Below are positions 1-9,478 of a stretch of 64,000 nt of DNA, piece by piece. The position numbers and the translations under genes were made by a program. The first letter of the stretch is position 1; every line of letters begins with the position of its first letter. The DNA is from Vitellaria paradoxa (Eukaryota > Streptophyta > Magnoliopsida > Ericales > Sapotaceae), in contig CM034243.1 in assembly GCA_019916065.1 (NCBI GenBank), positions 26,376,147 through 26,440,146 on the forward strand. Direction: 5' to 3'. The notes beneath the pieces were generated by a model that saw only the letters and a list, made by a program, of their open reading frames with translations, ran no database searches and had not been told where the DNA came from.

Positions 1-221
1 GATAAGGCATTCCAAAGCACTTCTCTTGAATTCCTGTCATTGGCAGCATAGATAAAGGAGGCATAAAAGGTGATTGATAATGCCTTGTGATTCACCTTGC
101 AAACGATAGATTGTTCATCAAAAGACAAAACTTTAACCTCTAAAGTAGAGGAATCCCACAAAAGAACAATTCTACCAGGTCCAAGATCCATGCAATTGCT
201 AGCATATTCATGGGCAGGATT
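1..221 (-). pseudogene. LINE endonuclease-domain fragment
   Basis: Read on the minus strand, this stretch gives an open frame resembling the endonuclease region of plant L1-type LINEs. It has a GRIVLLWDSS block (family: GRIW..W.P), then an IVCKV block and a FIYAANDRNSREVLW block (family: F.YG.ND...R..LW). It enters from the window edge and stops where a TRIM LTR begins. No start, ORF1 or RT is attached here. Recognition is by motif; the fragment is too short for a subfamily. It lies in the intron upstream of the first visible ZIFL exon. Confidence 0.6.
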
Positions 222-310
222 AACACGAGGGGAGTGTCAAGTTAACTTGATATACATTTTGGGTCCATTTCCTAACTACTTAAACTTTTGGGACAATTGG
301 TGGCTTAACA
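222..310 (+). mobile_element. TRIM fragment: polypurine tract plus LTR
   Basis: A purine run (ACGAGGGGAG, 224-234) is followed by a 76-bp LTR at 235-310, TGTCAAG to GGCTTAACA. The LTR matches the short LTRs of the TRIMs at 9164-9475 and 30081-30729, with the shared core ATATACATT, GGGYCCATTTCC, CTTTTGGGACAATT. Because a polypurine tract is present and the flanks show no matching 5-bp duplication, this is probably the 3' end of a truncated TRIM rather than a clean solo LTR. Confidence 0.65.
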
Positions 311-1114
311 ACACTATCCATTTTAGCTGATACATAGGATATACAGAAACTAAAAATAGTTTCTTCAATCTCTGATGCACAGAATTTTCTTTACAACAAA
401 TGCATCATTACTACTTTTGGATTGATGTCCTTCCTTGGCTTCAACTATCCCTAGGGGTATATTTGCAGAAGGCTACTTCTCTCATTAGATCTGATAATCC
501 TCCTCCTCCCATATAAATCTGGAAAGACAATGACAGGAAAAATATTGCAGTTTTAATGCTTTAATATAGAGGTCATTGCCTCCCTTGATCATACCCAGTT
601 CAAAGGTTTGAGTGTTGCAATCAGGAGTTTCTTAATCTTATTGAGCAGGGTGATAAGAAGATCTAGTGGAGGATAAAGTAAAAAATGAATAGACACTGGG
701 ATCTTATCATATTTTGCAGTGAAGTGGAAGATGCAAAGCATGAATTTTAGATTTGGAAGAATTGCATTGAAATTTTGGAAATGCCAAGTAATGTTCCTTT
801 TTGTACCTAGGACCAGACAGAGAACGGGGATGCAGGATCTGTAGACAAATTTTTTGATGTGTGAATGATTAAGGATATAATTGCCTTGAATTGGATAAGG
901 AGACTTTTCAATACAGATTCAACTGATGCAATTATGCATATTTTGAATTATTGGAATTGTCACTACCCCTGACATTTGGGAACCAACATCGTTTGATATT
1001 AACCTCGAGTTTGCTATACTCAAATCAGAGTCTTCCAGTGACCACCACAATTCGGTGCACAGCGAGTTCACAACATCCAAAAATTGGTCAAGTCATTTCA
1101 GGATCTCGTCCTTG
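311..1114. other. intron DNA, no gene recognised
   Basis: About 0.8 kb of unique-looking, moderately AT-rich DNA. No exon of the host transporter, no protein motif and no clean repeat boundary was recognised on either strand. Confidence 0.5.
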
Positions 1115-1122
1115 GCACCACA

Positions 1123-1820
1123 CAGGGGTGGAACTACCCTATGACTATAGGGGGCCATGGCCCCCAAATATTTTAAATATATATATAGGTATGATTACAA
1201 AAAAGGGGCTAGCCTAGTTGTGAAGAGGTCACCTTAAGTCTTTTGGTATTTGGTGGAAGTTACTAGTTCGATTTGCCCTCTACCTGCATTTTCAATTCTC
1301 AATTGTTTTACCTTTCCCAAAAAAAAAAAAAAAAAATATTTGTAATTACCCTATGACTATAGGGGGCCATGGCCCCCAAATATTTTAAATATGGTATTTG
1401 GTGGAAGTTACCAGTTCAATTCCCTCTACCTGCATTTTCAATTCTCAATTGTTTTACCTTTCCCAAAAAAAAAAATATATATTTATAATTATATATATAT
1501 ATTTTTTTCAAAATGGTCACCGAAGCCCAAAGTAAATAAATTTATGTATATTTTTTATATTTTTTTTAAAAATGGTCACCCATCTCTTTTACTTTGAGTT
1601 ATTAATAACATATAATACTTTATTTCTGAGTTGGGTCATTAATAGTCTAACCTAATCAATTGAATAATTTTTAAGCCATTCTATGAATGAACTTTATATA
1701 TTTGTTTTATTTCGTAAGTCCATGACCTTCAAATAGATTGCATTTTTGAGATTGGGGGAGAAATATTAAAATTTATAGAAATCGGCTCCCCCTCGACTTA
1801 AATTCCTAGTTCTATCCCTG
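1123..1820. mobile_element. non-autonomous hAT-type element with 8-bp TSD
   Basis: The ends are inverted repeats: CAGGGGTGGAACTA at the left and TAGTTCTATCCCTG at the right. They are flanked by GCACCACA (1115-1122) and GCACCACT (1821-1828), an 8-bp duplication with one mismatch, as expected for hAT. The interior has no transposase. It holds a partial tandem duplication: the ACCCTATGACTATAGGG block at about 1136 recurs at about 1348, and the GGTATTTGGTGGAAGTTAC block at about 1242 recurs at about 1393. The TIRs resemble those of the coding hAT at 33825-37151, so that family may have mobilised it. Confidence 0.8.
1203..1340 (+). repeat. possible tRNA-derived SINE inside the hAT element
   Basis: TAGCCTAGTTGTGAAGAGG resembles a pol III A box, AGTTCGATTTGCC resembles a B box, and the segment ends in a run of about 18 A. 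A second copy lacking the A-box part lies at about 1392-1475 with its own A-run. The spacing between the boxes (about 55 bp) is longer than in a normal tRNA head and no target duplication was found, so the call is tentative. Confidence 0.4.
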
Positions 1821-1828
1821 GCACCACT

Positions 1829-2150
1829 ATACCTCCAATGTAAAAAGTTTCTCATGTTCTTGTATGCAGTAAATATATAATGCTCATTGCTCCCAAATCA
1901 GAACATTTCAGTCCGTTCATTTATGTATTAAATCTGTAACTCGGGCAGTGGAAAATATAGCAATTATATCAACAATATGCAAATAATTAAGTTTGAGTAA
2001 TTTGAATAGTTTGAGTTACATATGAGCATAAATAAGGCAATAGATCAAACCAACGTAGTTAAGTAGTCCTCATAAGATAATTTTTATAAATAAATAAAAA
2101 GTCAAAACCCTACTTTGGCATGGGCACAGTGTGGGCATGAGAGAATTAGT
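1829..2150. other. intron DNA between two transposons
   Basis: AT-rich sequence with no recognisable coding potential or repeat boundary. It may include the eroded 5' side of the following Copia element, but no LTR or primer-binding site is visible. Confidence 0.4.
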
Positions 2151-2155
2151 TTGGT

Positions 2156-3170
2156 TTGTGTGCACATGAGAATGTTCGTGGCTTGCACATGAGAAGGAGG
2201 ATGCTTATTGAGCAATTAGACTATTCAATTACTTTTTTCCCTGATTCTGCTATCATTCAAGATATGAAGACAAAGGAGAAGATTTGTGGAAGACATGAAA
2301 CTAAAAAAGTTTATTACCTGGATGTACCATCTATGCTAGCCTCTACAACATGTTCCACAGTAGCTTCCCCACTTCATAGCCACTACCACCTTGGCCATCC
2401 CTCTTTTGCCTGATCAGGGACAATGATTCTTATTTTGTGTCATTTAAAATCTTTAGATTGTGAGTCGTGTTAGTTAGGAAAGCATCATCGCGCTTACTTT
2501 CCTCCTAGGATTAATAATTAGTCTTTACACTCATTTCAATTGGTTCATTTAGATGTTTGGGGATCAAGTCGTGTCATCTTTAAGTTATGATTTTAGTATT
2601 TGTTGACTTTTATAGATGATTTTTCAAGGACTACCGGGTTATACTTAATGAAAGATCATTCTAAATTATTCTCTCTGTTCAAATTCTTTTGTGTTGAAAT
2701 TCAAACTCAGTTTGGTGTGCCTATTAAAATTCTTCATAGTGATAATGCCAGTGAATATTTTTTAAAATCGTTCACAAATTTCATGTCTTCCCTAGAAATG
2801 ATTCGTCAGTCATCCTATATTTGCACTTCGCAACAAAATAGAGTCGCTGAGAGGAAAAAAATGCATCTTTTTGAACTACATATTATTTGTTGTTGCAAAT
2901 ACATGTTCCTAAAGTCTATTAAGGTGATACAGTACTGACTACTTGTCACTTGATTAATAGGATGCATTCTTCCATTTTACATAACAAGTCCCCTCAATTT
3001 ATCTTGTTTCCCAAACAACCTCTATTTCCTGCCTCTCCCCGTATATTTGGATGCATTGCATTTGTTTATCAACTTGATAGTGGGGTTGATTGACTTGCTT
3101 ATCGCGCTCATAAATGTATCTTTTTGGGGCATTCTTATTTACCAAAAAAAAAAGGCGATATTGATGTTAT
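2156..3170 (+). pseudogene. Copia D GAG-pre-integrase and integrase, broken
   Basis: The first part (2156-2413) contains KVYYLDVP and HYHLGHPSF, the usual GAG-pre-integrase signature. The second (2600-2938) contains TFIDDFSR, ILHSDNASEY and NRVAERKKMHLFEL, the core of a Copia integrase with the later D and the E of the D,D,E triad still visible. Stops and frame changes separate the blocks. DVWGSS, the normal first-D region, falls between frames near 2550. Not functional. Confidence 0.8.
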
Positions 3171-3379
3171 AGTTCATTCCTCAATTGATATTTTATTTGT
3201 GTTGATGTCACATTCTTTGAGTCTATCCTGCTCCTCTCATTCTCATTCTGTGTCTTCTCTTGATGAGGATGTCATTTTACTAGTTCTTCCTGCCATTACA
3301 AATCTACCTTTTGCATCACTGCAATAGTCCCCTTTCACACGTCTTCTTTGTCCTGACCTACAGGTTTACAAACGATGAA

Positions 3380-4255
3380 AGGTAGTTGGTCATTTTGGGT
3401 GGCGTACTGGCAGGAAAGAGATGTCTACTTTGATAGAAAATGATATTTGGGATTTAGTAGCTTTCCTCTTCAGAAAGTCAGTTGTTGATGGTCGTATGCA
3501 GTGAAGGTACATCCTAATGGCTCTGTTGACAAGTTGAAAGCCGCCTAGTTGCTAAAGGTTACACGCAGGTGTATGGACTAGATTTCTCTGAAACTTTTTC
3601 CCTAGTGGCTAAAATTACATCTGCTTGGCTTTTTCTTTTTGGCTGCTATCTATCATTGATCTATTCATCAATTTGATGTGAAGAATGCCTTTCTACATGG
3701 TGATTTAGAGGAATATGCCAATGAGGAGCAACCTCTTTGGTATGTTACTTAGGGGGAGTATGGTTAGTATGCAAGCTTACGAAATCTTTTTATGGTTTGA
3801 AATAGTCCCCCCGGGCATGATTTGGAAGATTTTGCATAGTGGCTCTGGGATTTGGTATTATTTGATGTGGTGTGGATCTCTCTTTATTCTATCATTGCTC
3901 AACTAGTAAAAGAATATGGCTTTTCGTTACGTAGATGATATTGTCATCATAGGAGATGATACTCAGGGTACTACTGATTTGAAGTCCTATCTGCAAACAA
4001 AATTCAATACCAAAGATTTAGGACAATTGAAATACCTTTTTAGGCACTGAGGTAGTTTGATCACGGAAATGGATTGCCTCCCATAGAGTAAGTTTGTTTT
4101 CGACTTGCTGTTTGAAATGGGTATGCTGGGCTCTAAATTCACAGATACTTTGATGGATCCTACTGCAAGGCTTAACGTAGATGAGGGAGATCTATTAGAC
4201 AATCCTAGTCAATACAAAACGTTGGTTGGGAAGCTAAACTATTTAACTGTGAAAT
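3380..4255 (+). pseudogene. Copia D reverse transcriptase, broken
   Basis: Several frames together spell a Copia RT. Blocks related to ARLVAKGYTQ lie near 3545, a QFDVKNAFLHGDLEE-like block near 3670, and the active-site block YVDDIVIIGDD near 3930-3965. KDLGQLKYL follows near 4015. YVDD is intact but at least three frameshifts and in-frame stops break the chain. The copy ends at GKLNYLTV, where an antisense LTR interrupts it; the expected continuation, ISFAMGIISRFLELP, resumes at about 5008. Confidence 0.8.
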
Positions 4256-5007
4256 TTCTTCCTTTGCTAGTTGTGAAATATTAATCAAGCAACAAACAAT
4301 CTCACAATGTGGAAAAATAAAGGAGACTGAACACAAAAATTTTTACGAGCCAAACCCTTCTCAAATAAGGGAAAAAAAATCTCGGGCCACGAAGATCAAA
4401 ATTTCTACTAGGCACAAATGGTTACAAGGAGAACTACAGTAGCATACACAATTTAGTTTTCCAACCCTACCATACCGATCACAACGGATGCCTTCTTCAA
4501 CACATGAAGAGGAATCTTCATTTGCACTTTATACAAATATGCGCCCGCCTTCTAACTCCTTTAAAGAACCCATGTACAAGAATTTGATAGCTAAAACTAT
4601 CGTGGCTAAGTTGAGAGAGGTCAATTATAAGTTCCAAAGAATATATTCTTCTCTCTCTAGATGTGTTTCAAGACTCTAGGAGAAGTTCTCTATTCATAAA
4701 GCACACAAGCAATCTAAACCTATAAAGGATTGTATAGTTTCCTAGTTCCAAAATCTTTTAGGAAAATTTCCAACCTCCTTGAACAATAGGAAACCTCCTT
4801 AAAATATTTTCAACTTCCTTAACTATTGGGAAAATTCCTTAAAGTATTTCCAACCTCCTTAAGAATTAAGAAACTTTCCAAAAAATTTTCAAATCTATAC
4901 CTATGACACCTTAACGAAATGTCTAAAAATGCAAGTTTGAAATCATTGTTTTATTCACTAATTTTCCAATTACAAAAAATAAACCTAACAAATGACAACA
5001 CTCAACA
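4256..5007 (-). mobile_element. antisense LTR insertion in Copia D
   Basis: About 0.75 kb separates two halves of the Copia D RT/RNase H reading frame. Read on the minus strand it begins TGTTGAGTGTTGTCATTTG and carries, near its other end, a TTTGGCTCGTAAAAATTTTTGTG block like the R/U5 of Copia LTRs. No coding sequence lies inside, so a solo LTR is the simplest reading. The left boundary and the target duplication are not clear. Confidence 0.5.
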
Positions 5008-5632
5008 TTTCATTTGCTATGGGCATCATTAGTCGGTTTCTTGAGTTACCCCATATAATCGTTAGAATGCAGTTATTCGAATCGTGAGATATTTAAATGA
5101 TGCACTTGGGAAAGGCTTGTTGTATTAGGATAATGTATATATTTCAATATAGGGGTAGATAAGTGCAAACTAGGCAGGATCACCATTAGACATATGATAT
5201 ACCACTTGATATTTTATATTTGTTGGAGGTTAACTTGTGTATTGGAAGAGCAAGAAGCAGGCAATGGTAGCAAGATCTAAGTGTAGAATCGTAATACAAG
5301 GCCATGGCACACACCTCATATGAGCTAACTCGGATACAAAATTTGATGAAAGAATTGGAAATTCTTCACTCAACCATTGGAGTTGTTATGTGACAACCTG
5401 GCTGCAAATTCATATCGCCATCAATGCAGTGTTCCATGAAAATGACTAAACACATTGGGGTAAATTGTCATTTTGTTAGGAAAAGGATTCTACCGAATAC
5501 TGTAAAAAATAGTCAGTTTGGTCTGAAGAACAACTAGGTGACTTGTTCACTAAAGCCCTTAGCGGGTCTCAAATCCAATACATTACTACCAAGCTTGGAA
5601 CATATGATGTATACGCTTTAACTTGAGAGGGA
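5008..5632 (+). pseudogene. Copia D RNase H domain and polypurine tract, broken
   Basis: This resumes the frame cut at 4255 with ISFAMGIISRFLELP, a conserved RT/RNase H linker. It is followed by decayed RNase H blocks including AYTSYELT, KHIGVNCHFV and QLGDLFTKAL-like residues. It ends in the polypurine tract AACTTGAGAGGGAGTATT. Stops and frameshifts are frequent. Confidence 0.75.
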
Positions 5633-6095
5633 GTATTACAGATGTGATAGGACGTGTATATTATTATGCAAAAATGAAATACACATAGAAAGCAATACAA
5701 AGAACTATGTGGTTCGGCTTGATAGTCTATGTCCACGAGTGAAAGTAGCAGAGAAATTCGCTAACAAAAATAAAGAGTACAAGACGTGTAACTTTAGCAC
5801 AAAATGACTGCCAGAATTACATTACAAGCTAATACAAAAGATCCCCAACTAATATATTTGAAGTTAGATGACAAAATGGGCCCAAAAATTATCAAAGCCA
5901 AAAAAAATGGAATACGAGCCACGAAAAACATATATGGTAGGCAAATACCGTGATTGGTTCTTTCCTAATTTATATTAGTGTGATTATAGTCATTTCCTAA
6001 CCCGTCTAGGTATCTATGTACATAAATAGATGCTATGACAACCTCAATAATATCAAACAATTCCATTCAATCCTTAAATATCTCAACCCCTATAT
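5633..6095 (+). repeat. Copia D 3' LTR, interrupted by an antisense LTR
   Basis: The sequence just after the polypurine tract and the part from about 5945 to 6095 (CATTTCCTAACCCGTC, then ATAAATAGATGCTATGACAA with a TATA-like ATAAATA) read like one LTR ending in U5. Between them (about 5640-5940) the minus strand carries a block CGTGGACATAGACTATCAAG / GCCGAACCACATAG typical of another Copia LTR R region, so a second antisense LTR appears inserted. Exact ends are uncertain. Confidence 0.45.
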
Positions 6096-6303
6096 ATTTT
6101 CGTCCATGCAAGGTTAGCAGAACAAAGGCATTTCCCAATGTTAAATTTTATATTTGTCTCGGCTCACTAGGAATTCTTATCAAACTTTGATTATGTAGAC
6201 TATAATCACAGAATAATAAACAGAAAGTGTTTTAACTTGTCAATCCATTTATTTTTGAACATGTATTGAAGGTTGTGTTGCTAAATTCTTAATTGATTGT
6301 CAG

Positions 6304-6389
6304 GTTGTGGCCTTTTTGTATATCAACTTTCTCTATATCCAGTTTTGGAAAAGGTTCTTAGCACTATCATGTTAGCTCGCATTTCAGGG
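6304..6389 (+). CDS. ZIFL: ZIFL transporter, exon (first visible in the window)
   Basis: This is part of a zinc-induced-facilitator-like MFS transporter. The family sits in the tonoplast or plasma membrane of plants; its members affect zinc tolerance, potassium and proton flux, and auxin transport. The exon follows an AG acceptor (6302-6303), begins in phase with two bases of a split codon, and encodes 28 residues beginning CGLFVYQLSLYP and ending LARISG before the donor GTAAGC (6390). The LFVYQL.LYP..EK and ARISG blocks are characteristic of ZIFL proteins, around the seventh membrane span. No exon coding for the N-terminal two thirds was found upstream in the window. The preceding intron therefore exceeds 6.3 kb. 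Family assignment is firm; which paralogue is not known. Confidence 0.9.
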
Positions 6390-6493
6390 GTAAGCAATCA
6401 ATTCATGTAAGGCTTTGTGTTCTTGTCTCTCTAACATTTATATAAATGTATGCTAATTTCAATTCTACCGGATGTATAATTACTTCCTGGTAG

Positions 6494-6601
6494 GTGTTGT
6501 CCATACCTCTATTGACGTGTTACCCATATTTAGCCATGCTTACTGGGTTTGGCCTCTCACTGTTGGTAGACTGCGCATCTGTGATGAAGAGTATATTATC
6601 T
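6494..6601 (+). CDS. ZIFL: ZIFL transporter, second visible exon
   Basis: It encodes 36 residues in phase 0 on both sides, starting VLSIPLLTCYPYLAML and ending DCASVMKSILS. This corresponds to ZIFL membrane spans eight and nine (family pattern VLSIPLL..YP..AML.G..L.LL..CAS..KN.L). The acceptor is TAG at 6491-6493 and the donor GTAAGT at 6602. The 104-bp intron before it is normal in size. The intron after it is 19,427 bp and full of nested retrotransposons. There is no stop, frameshift or lost splice site. Confidence 0.92.
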
Positions 6602-6679
6602 GTAAGTGCATATATCCCTTGAAGATTCTATCTAAACCCTTTGAAGAGCTATAGTTTCTGTCTGAAAACTTTCTGTGAG

Positions 6680-6684
<5 letters not shown>

Positions 6685-6719
<35 letters not shown>
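6685..6719. repeat. (CT)n microsatellite
   Basis: About 17 uninterrupted CT units, 83 bp inside the giant ZIFL intron after the donor at 6602. Confidence 0.95.
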
Positions 6720-6723
<4 letters not shown>

Positions 6724-7010
6724 GATTATGCTTAGATTTGTAAACTCATGGCACAAAGTTTCTAGTTTCATAGTTAATGGAAAAACATGTAATCTTCTAC
6801 AAACTCAACATTGTATGGCAACACCATATTGCCCTACTATATTGAAGAATCTTTTGTACTTGATCCCATCATAAGAAATTGGGTATGATTTTTGCTTCAA
6901 AGGAGATGCTAAAAAATTTCATAATTGGTATTGACAATCGTCACAGTTGTTATTACAGATACTTCCAGTTTTTTTATTTCACTTGTTAATAATATTTTAG
7001 AGAAGGCATT
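6720..7010. other. ZIFL intron, no gene
   Basis: AT-rich intronic sequence between the microsatellite and the LINE. No coding motif or repeat boundary seen. Confidence 0.5.
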
Positions 7011-7519
7011 TCTGGTTTCTATAGCTCTTTGTTCTCAGAAGAGGAAGATGAAGACCTTGGTTGGATGATTTGGCATTTCTGGCTCTTCCGAGAATGATCT
7101 TGTGTCTTTGCAAGGGAGAATTCACCAAAGGAGAAATTTGGGCAACTAGATCCTTAGATGGAGACAAAGCTCCAAGACCCGATGGATGGACAGTAGCCTT
7201 CTATATTAAATGTTGAGGAGTGATAAAAGGGAGTGTGTTTAGGGTTTTCAAGGAGTTTTTATGAGGAAGACGAGTTTGTTAGGTGTTTGAATTCCACATT
7301 CATAGCCTTAATCCCAAAGAAATGGGGGTAGTTGATATTAAGGACTTTAGACTGAGTAGCTTGATGGTGCAAACTCATAGCAAACTCGTGTCTAAGACTC
7401 AAAATGTATTTGCCGAGGGGTGTCAGACTCTGGATGTCTCTTTAACTGCTGATGACTTGGTGGATGCAAGACTAAAGAGTGGAATTCCAGGGTTGATTTG
7501 CAAGTTGGATGTTCAGAAG
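7011..7519 (+). pseudogene. LINE reverse transcriptase, left part (split by Copia A)
   Basis: The frames encode FYSSLFSEEE, then GDKAPRPDGWTVAFY (family: GDKAPGPDGF), then GVVDIKDFRLSSL (family: DIKDFRPISL), then ADDLVDARLKSGIPG and CKLDVQK. These are the first RT blocks of a plant L1-type LINE. The copy is 5'-truncated: the endonuclease is absent. It is cut at KLDVQK by the LTR of Copia A at 7520 and continues at 19132 with KAYDH. The conserved family sequence across this joint is C.LDIEKAYDHV, so the two pieces were contiguous. Confidence 0.9.
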
Positions 7520-7713
7520 TGTTAGAAAATGGATAGATAATTAGGCTTTAAGCTAGGCTGTATATAGGCGAGATTTAATGGTTGTAATTAGGGTAACTAA
7601 TAGTGACTGTAATTAAGGTAATTAGTGGCTAATTAAGGTAATGAATGCCTTTAATTATTGCCTTGTTTGGGTCCAACTTTCCTAAACAGAAGAGTAGGGA
7701 CTGTTTATATATT

Positions 7714-8964
7714 TGTTAATGTATATTCATGTATATGTATCACTAGCATTTATTTATCTAGGGGTGATGTACCTTAGTATTTATATATCTATGGGTGATG
7801 TACCTAGGGGTGATGTATCAAAGTGTATGGATAATGTATCTAGTTAAGGTTATTTGTATAGTATTTATTGTGTATGGTTATAAATAAAGTCTAAGACAAC
7901 CCATTTGCGAGTCAAGCCATTCAGTAAACCACCCATCTTTTAACACGGTATTAGAGTGCATTTTCAAACTACGCTTTACCATAGTCCACGTTATGCCTAT
8001 GTCCATGCAGGCCAGCATGAGGGAGACTGTTAGAAGTAGTCTCACATCGACCCATTAGAAAAGTTATTCCTCCATATAAGAGATGCATTTTCCTCACCTT
8101 AACACTTAAGTTTTTAAGGTAGAAGCCCCCTATTCTTATGTGTTGTCGGGTCGCAGTTAAAGTTCAATCGGCAATCAAAGTCAACGATCGCCAGTCGAAG
8201 TCGACGACGAGCACTCTAGTCGAAGATTGAAGTCTAGTCCAGTCTAGTCAACGACTCACAACAGTCAAGTCCTTCGAAGTAGTCTCATATCGACCCAGAA
8301 AAGTTATTTTTCCATATAAGAGATGGATTTCCCTCACCTTAACAACTAAATTTTAAGATAGAGGCCCATATTCTTATGTATTGTTGGGTTGCTGTCAAAG
8401 TTCAATTGCCAGTTGAAGTCAATGATCGCCAATCGAAGTCGACGACGATCACTCCAGTTGAAGATCGAAGTCTAATCCAGTCACTGACTCACAACAATTA
8501 AGTCTCCATAGTCGAAGATCGAAGTTCCCACCGGTCGACGACGATCGCTGTTGCCAGTCAATCGCTTGTAGAAGCCCTCCGTTTTTGATCGCTAGTCGTA
8601 GACTTCCTTCGTTGTCATCAGCCTTCGTCATTATTAGTATCAGTCTACGTTAGTCACCGTTGACCTCGAGTATGGTTTATTTGTAACAAGCTCGGAGCAT
8701 ATTATATATATGCTCTCTAGCTTGAGGGGGAGTGTTAATGTATATTCATGTATACGTATCACTAGCATTTATTTATCTAGGGGTAATGTACCTTAGTATT
8801 TATGTATCTAGGGGTGATGTACGTAGGGGTGATGTATCAAAGTATATGGATAATGTATCTAGTCTAGGTTGTTTGTATAGTATTTATTGTGTATGATTAT
8901 AAATAAAAGTCTAAGACAACCATTTGGGAGTCAAGCCATTCAGTAAACCACTCATCTCTTAACA
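7714..8964 (+). mobile_element. coding-free LTR retrotransposon (TRIM/LARD-like) nested in Copia A LTR
   Basis: Two LTRs of exactly 232 bp (7714-7945 and 8733-8964) both run from TGTTAATGTATATTCATG to TTAACA and differ at about 15 positions by eye. TSDs are ATATT (7709-7713) and ATATT (8965-8969), exact. A degenerate primer-binding site CGGTATTAGAGTGC follows the left LTR, and the polypurine tract CTTGAGGGGGAG precedes the right one. The 787-bp interior has no gag or pol; it is mostly two direct repeats of about 240 bp. The LTRs carry a TATA-like TTATAAATA. The size is between classical TRIMs and LARDs. The LTRs share blocks with those of Copia C, a possible autonomous partner. Confidence 0.9.
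8035..8515 (+). repeat. two tandem ~240-bp repeats in the mini LTR element
   Basis: Unit 1 (8035-8274) and unit 2 (8279-8515) share, in the same order, AGTAGTCTCA.ATCGACCCA, CCATATAAGAGATG, CCTCACCTTAACA, TCTTATGT.TTGT.GGGT and CGAAGTCGACGACGA. The GTCGA/CGACGA-rich second half has higher GC than the surroundings. No open frame spans the repeats. The role is unknown; in an active element this would be the leader or packaging region. Confidence 0.85.
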
Positions 8965-9163
8965 ATATTCAGCCATATTGCCCTTGTAATTATATGGGAA
9001 AAATTATTCTTTCCTTCATGGTATCTGAGCTAGCTCCTAGAATTTATTTCTCTGATTACTCAGCCTTCATTGTTGATTGTTAGTCTATTTTTGTTTGATT
9101 GCTTAGCCTTCATCGCTGATTGTTAACCTTCAAACTCGAACCTTGAAACTCTAGAATGTCATC

Positions 9164-9475
9164 TGTTGAGTCAATAATTATCCCAAAAGTTTAAACTTGT
9201 TGGGAAATGGGCCCAATAATATATATTAAGCTATTTTAACACTTCCTTTCACGTGCAATCCCAATTTGCACGTGGAACAGAGACAAGCAAACCAAATCAA
9301 ACAAGGTGCACCAATACAAGCAAACAAAGTGTACAACGATAAATGGGGAATAACAAGATTCAAACCCAAGGCCTCCTAAAACCAAAACCCTGATACCATG
9401 TGAAGTAATTAATTGTCCTAAAAGCTTAAGTTGTTAGTAAATGGGCCTAACAATGTATATCAAGCTATTTCAACA
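9164..9475 (-). mobile_element. complete TRIM element in Copia A gag
   Basis: Two terminal direct repeats of 78 bp (9164-9241) and 77 bp (9399-9475) flank a 157-bp core. On the minus strand the LTR runs TGTTGAAATAGC to CTTCACA. It is followed by a primer-binding site TGGTATCAGGGTTTTGG. A CACGTG-containing stretch near 9251-9280 is where the polypurine tract is expected. The flanks TCATC (9159-9163) and TTATC (9476-9480) are a 5-bp duplication with one mismatch. It interrupts the start of the Copia A gag (ATG at 9157 before it, PKISFSTDPS after it). It is a non-coding family also present at 222-310 and 30081-30729. Confidence 0.9.
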
Positions 9476-9478
9476 TTA

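Larger units (their letters stand above)
2156..6095 (+). mobile_element. decayed Ty1/Copia retrotransposon D (5' truncated)
   Basis: The order GAG-pre-integrase, integrase, RT, RNase H, polypurine tract (about 5621-5632), 3' LTR is that of a Copia element. No 5' LTR or gag is seen, so it is 5'-truncated or too decayed. It is interrupted by two antisense LTR-like insertions (about 4256-5007 and 5640-5940). Every domain carries stops or frameshifts. It fills most of the intron upstream of ZIFL exon 6304-6389, in the same orientation as the gene. Confidence 0.8.
7520..9018 (+). repeat. Copia A 5' LTR (contains a nested LTR element)
   Basis: It starts TGTTAGAAAATGGATAG and ends ATTCTTTCCTTCA, directly before the primer-binding site. 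The 3' LTR at 18921-19131 has the same ends and interior. Between ATATATT at 7713 and CAGCCATATT at about 8970 the homology is broken by the 1,251-bp insertion. Confidence 0.9.

Noticed and set aside
1..6303. Search for the preceding ZIFL exon (family block around LWA.SP.K.GGL)
   Set aside because: No frame with this block and splice sites was found, so the exon is assumed to lie upstream of the window rather than forced onto weak matches.
7940..7965. tRNA gene near the CGGTATTAGAGTGC and TGGTATC... sequences
   Set aside because: These are retrotransposon primer-binding sites complementary to a tRNA 3' end; no cloverleaf can be formed around them.
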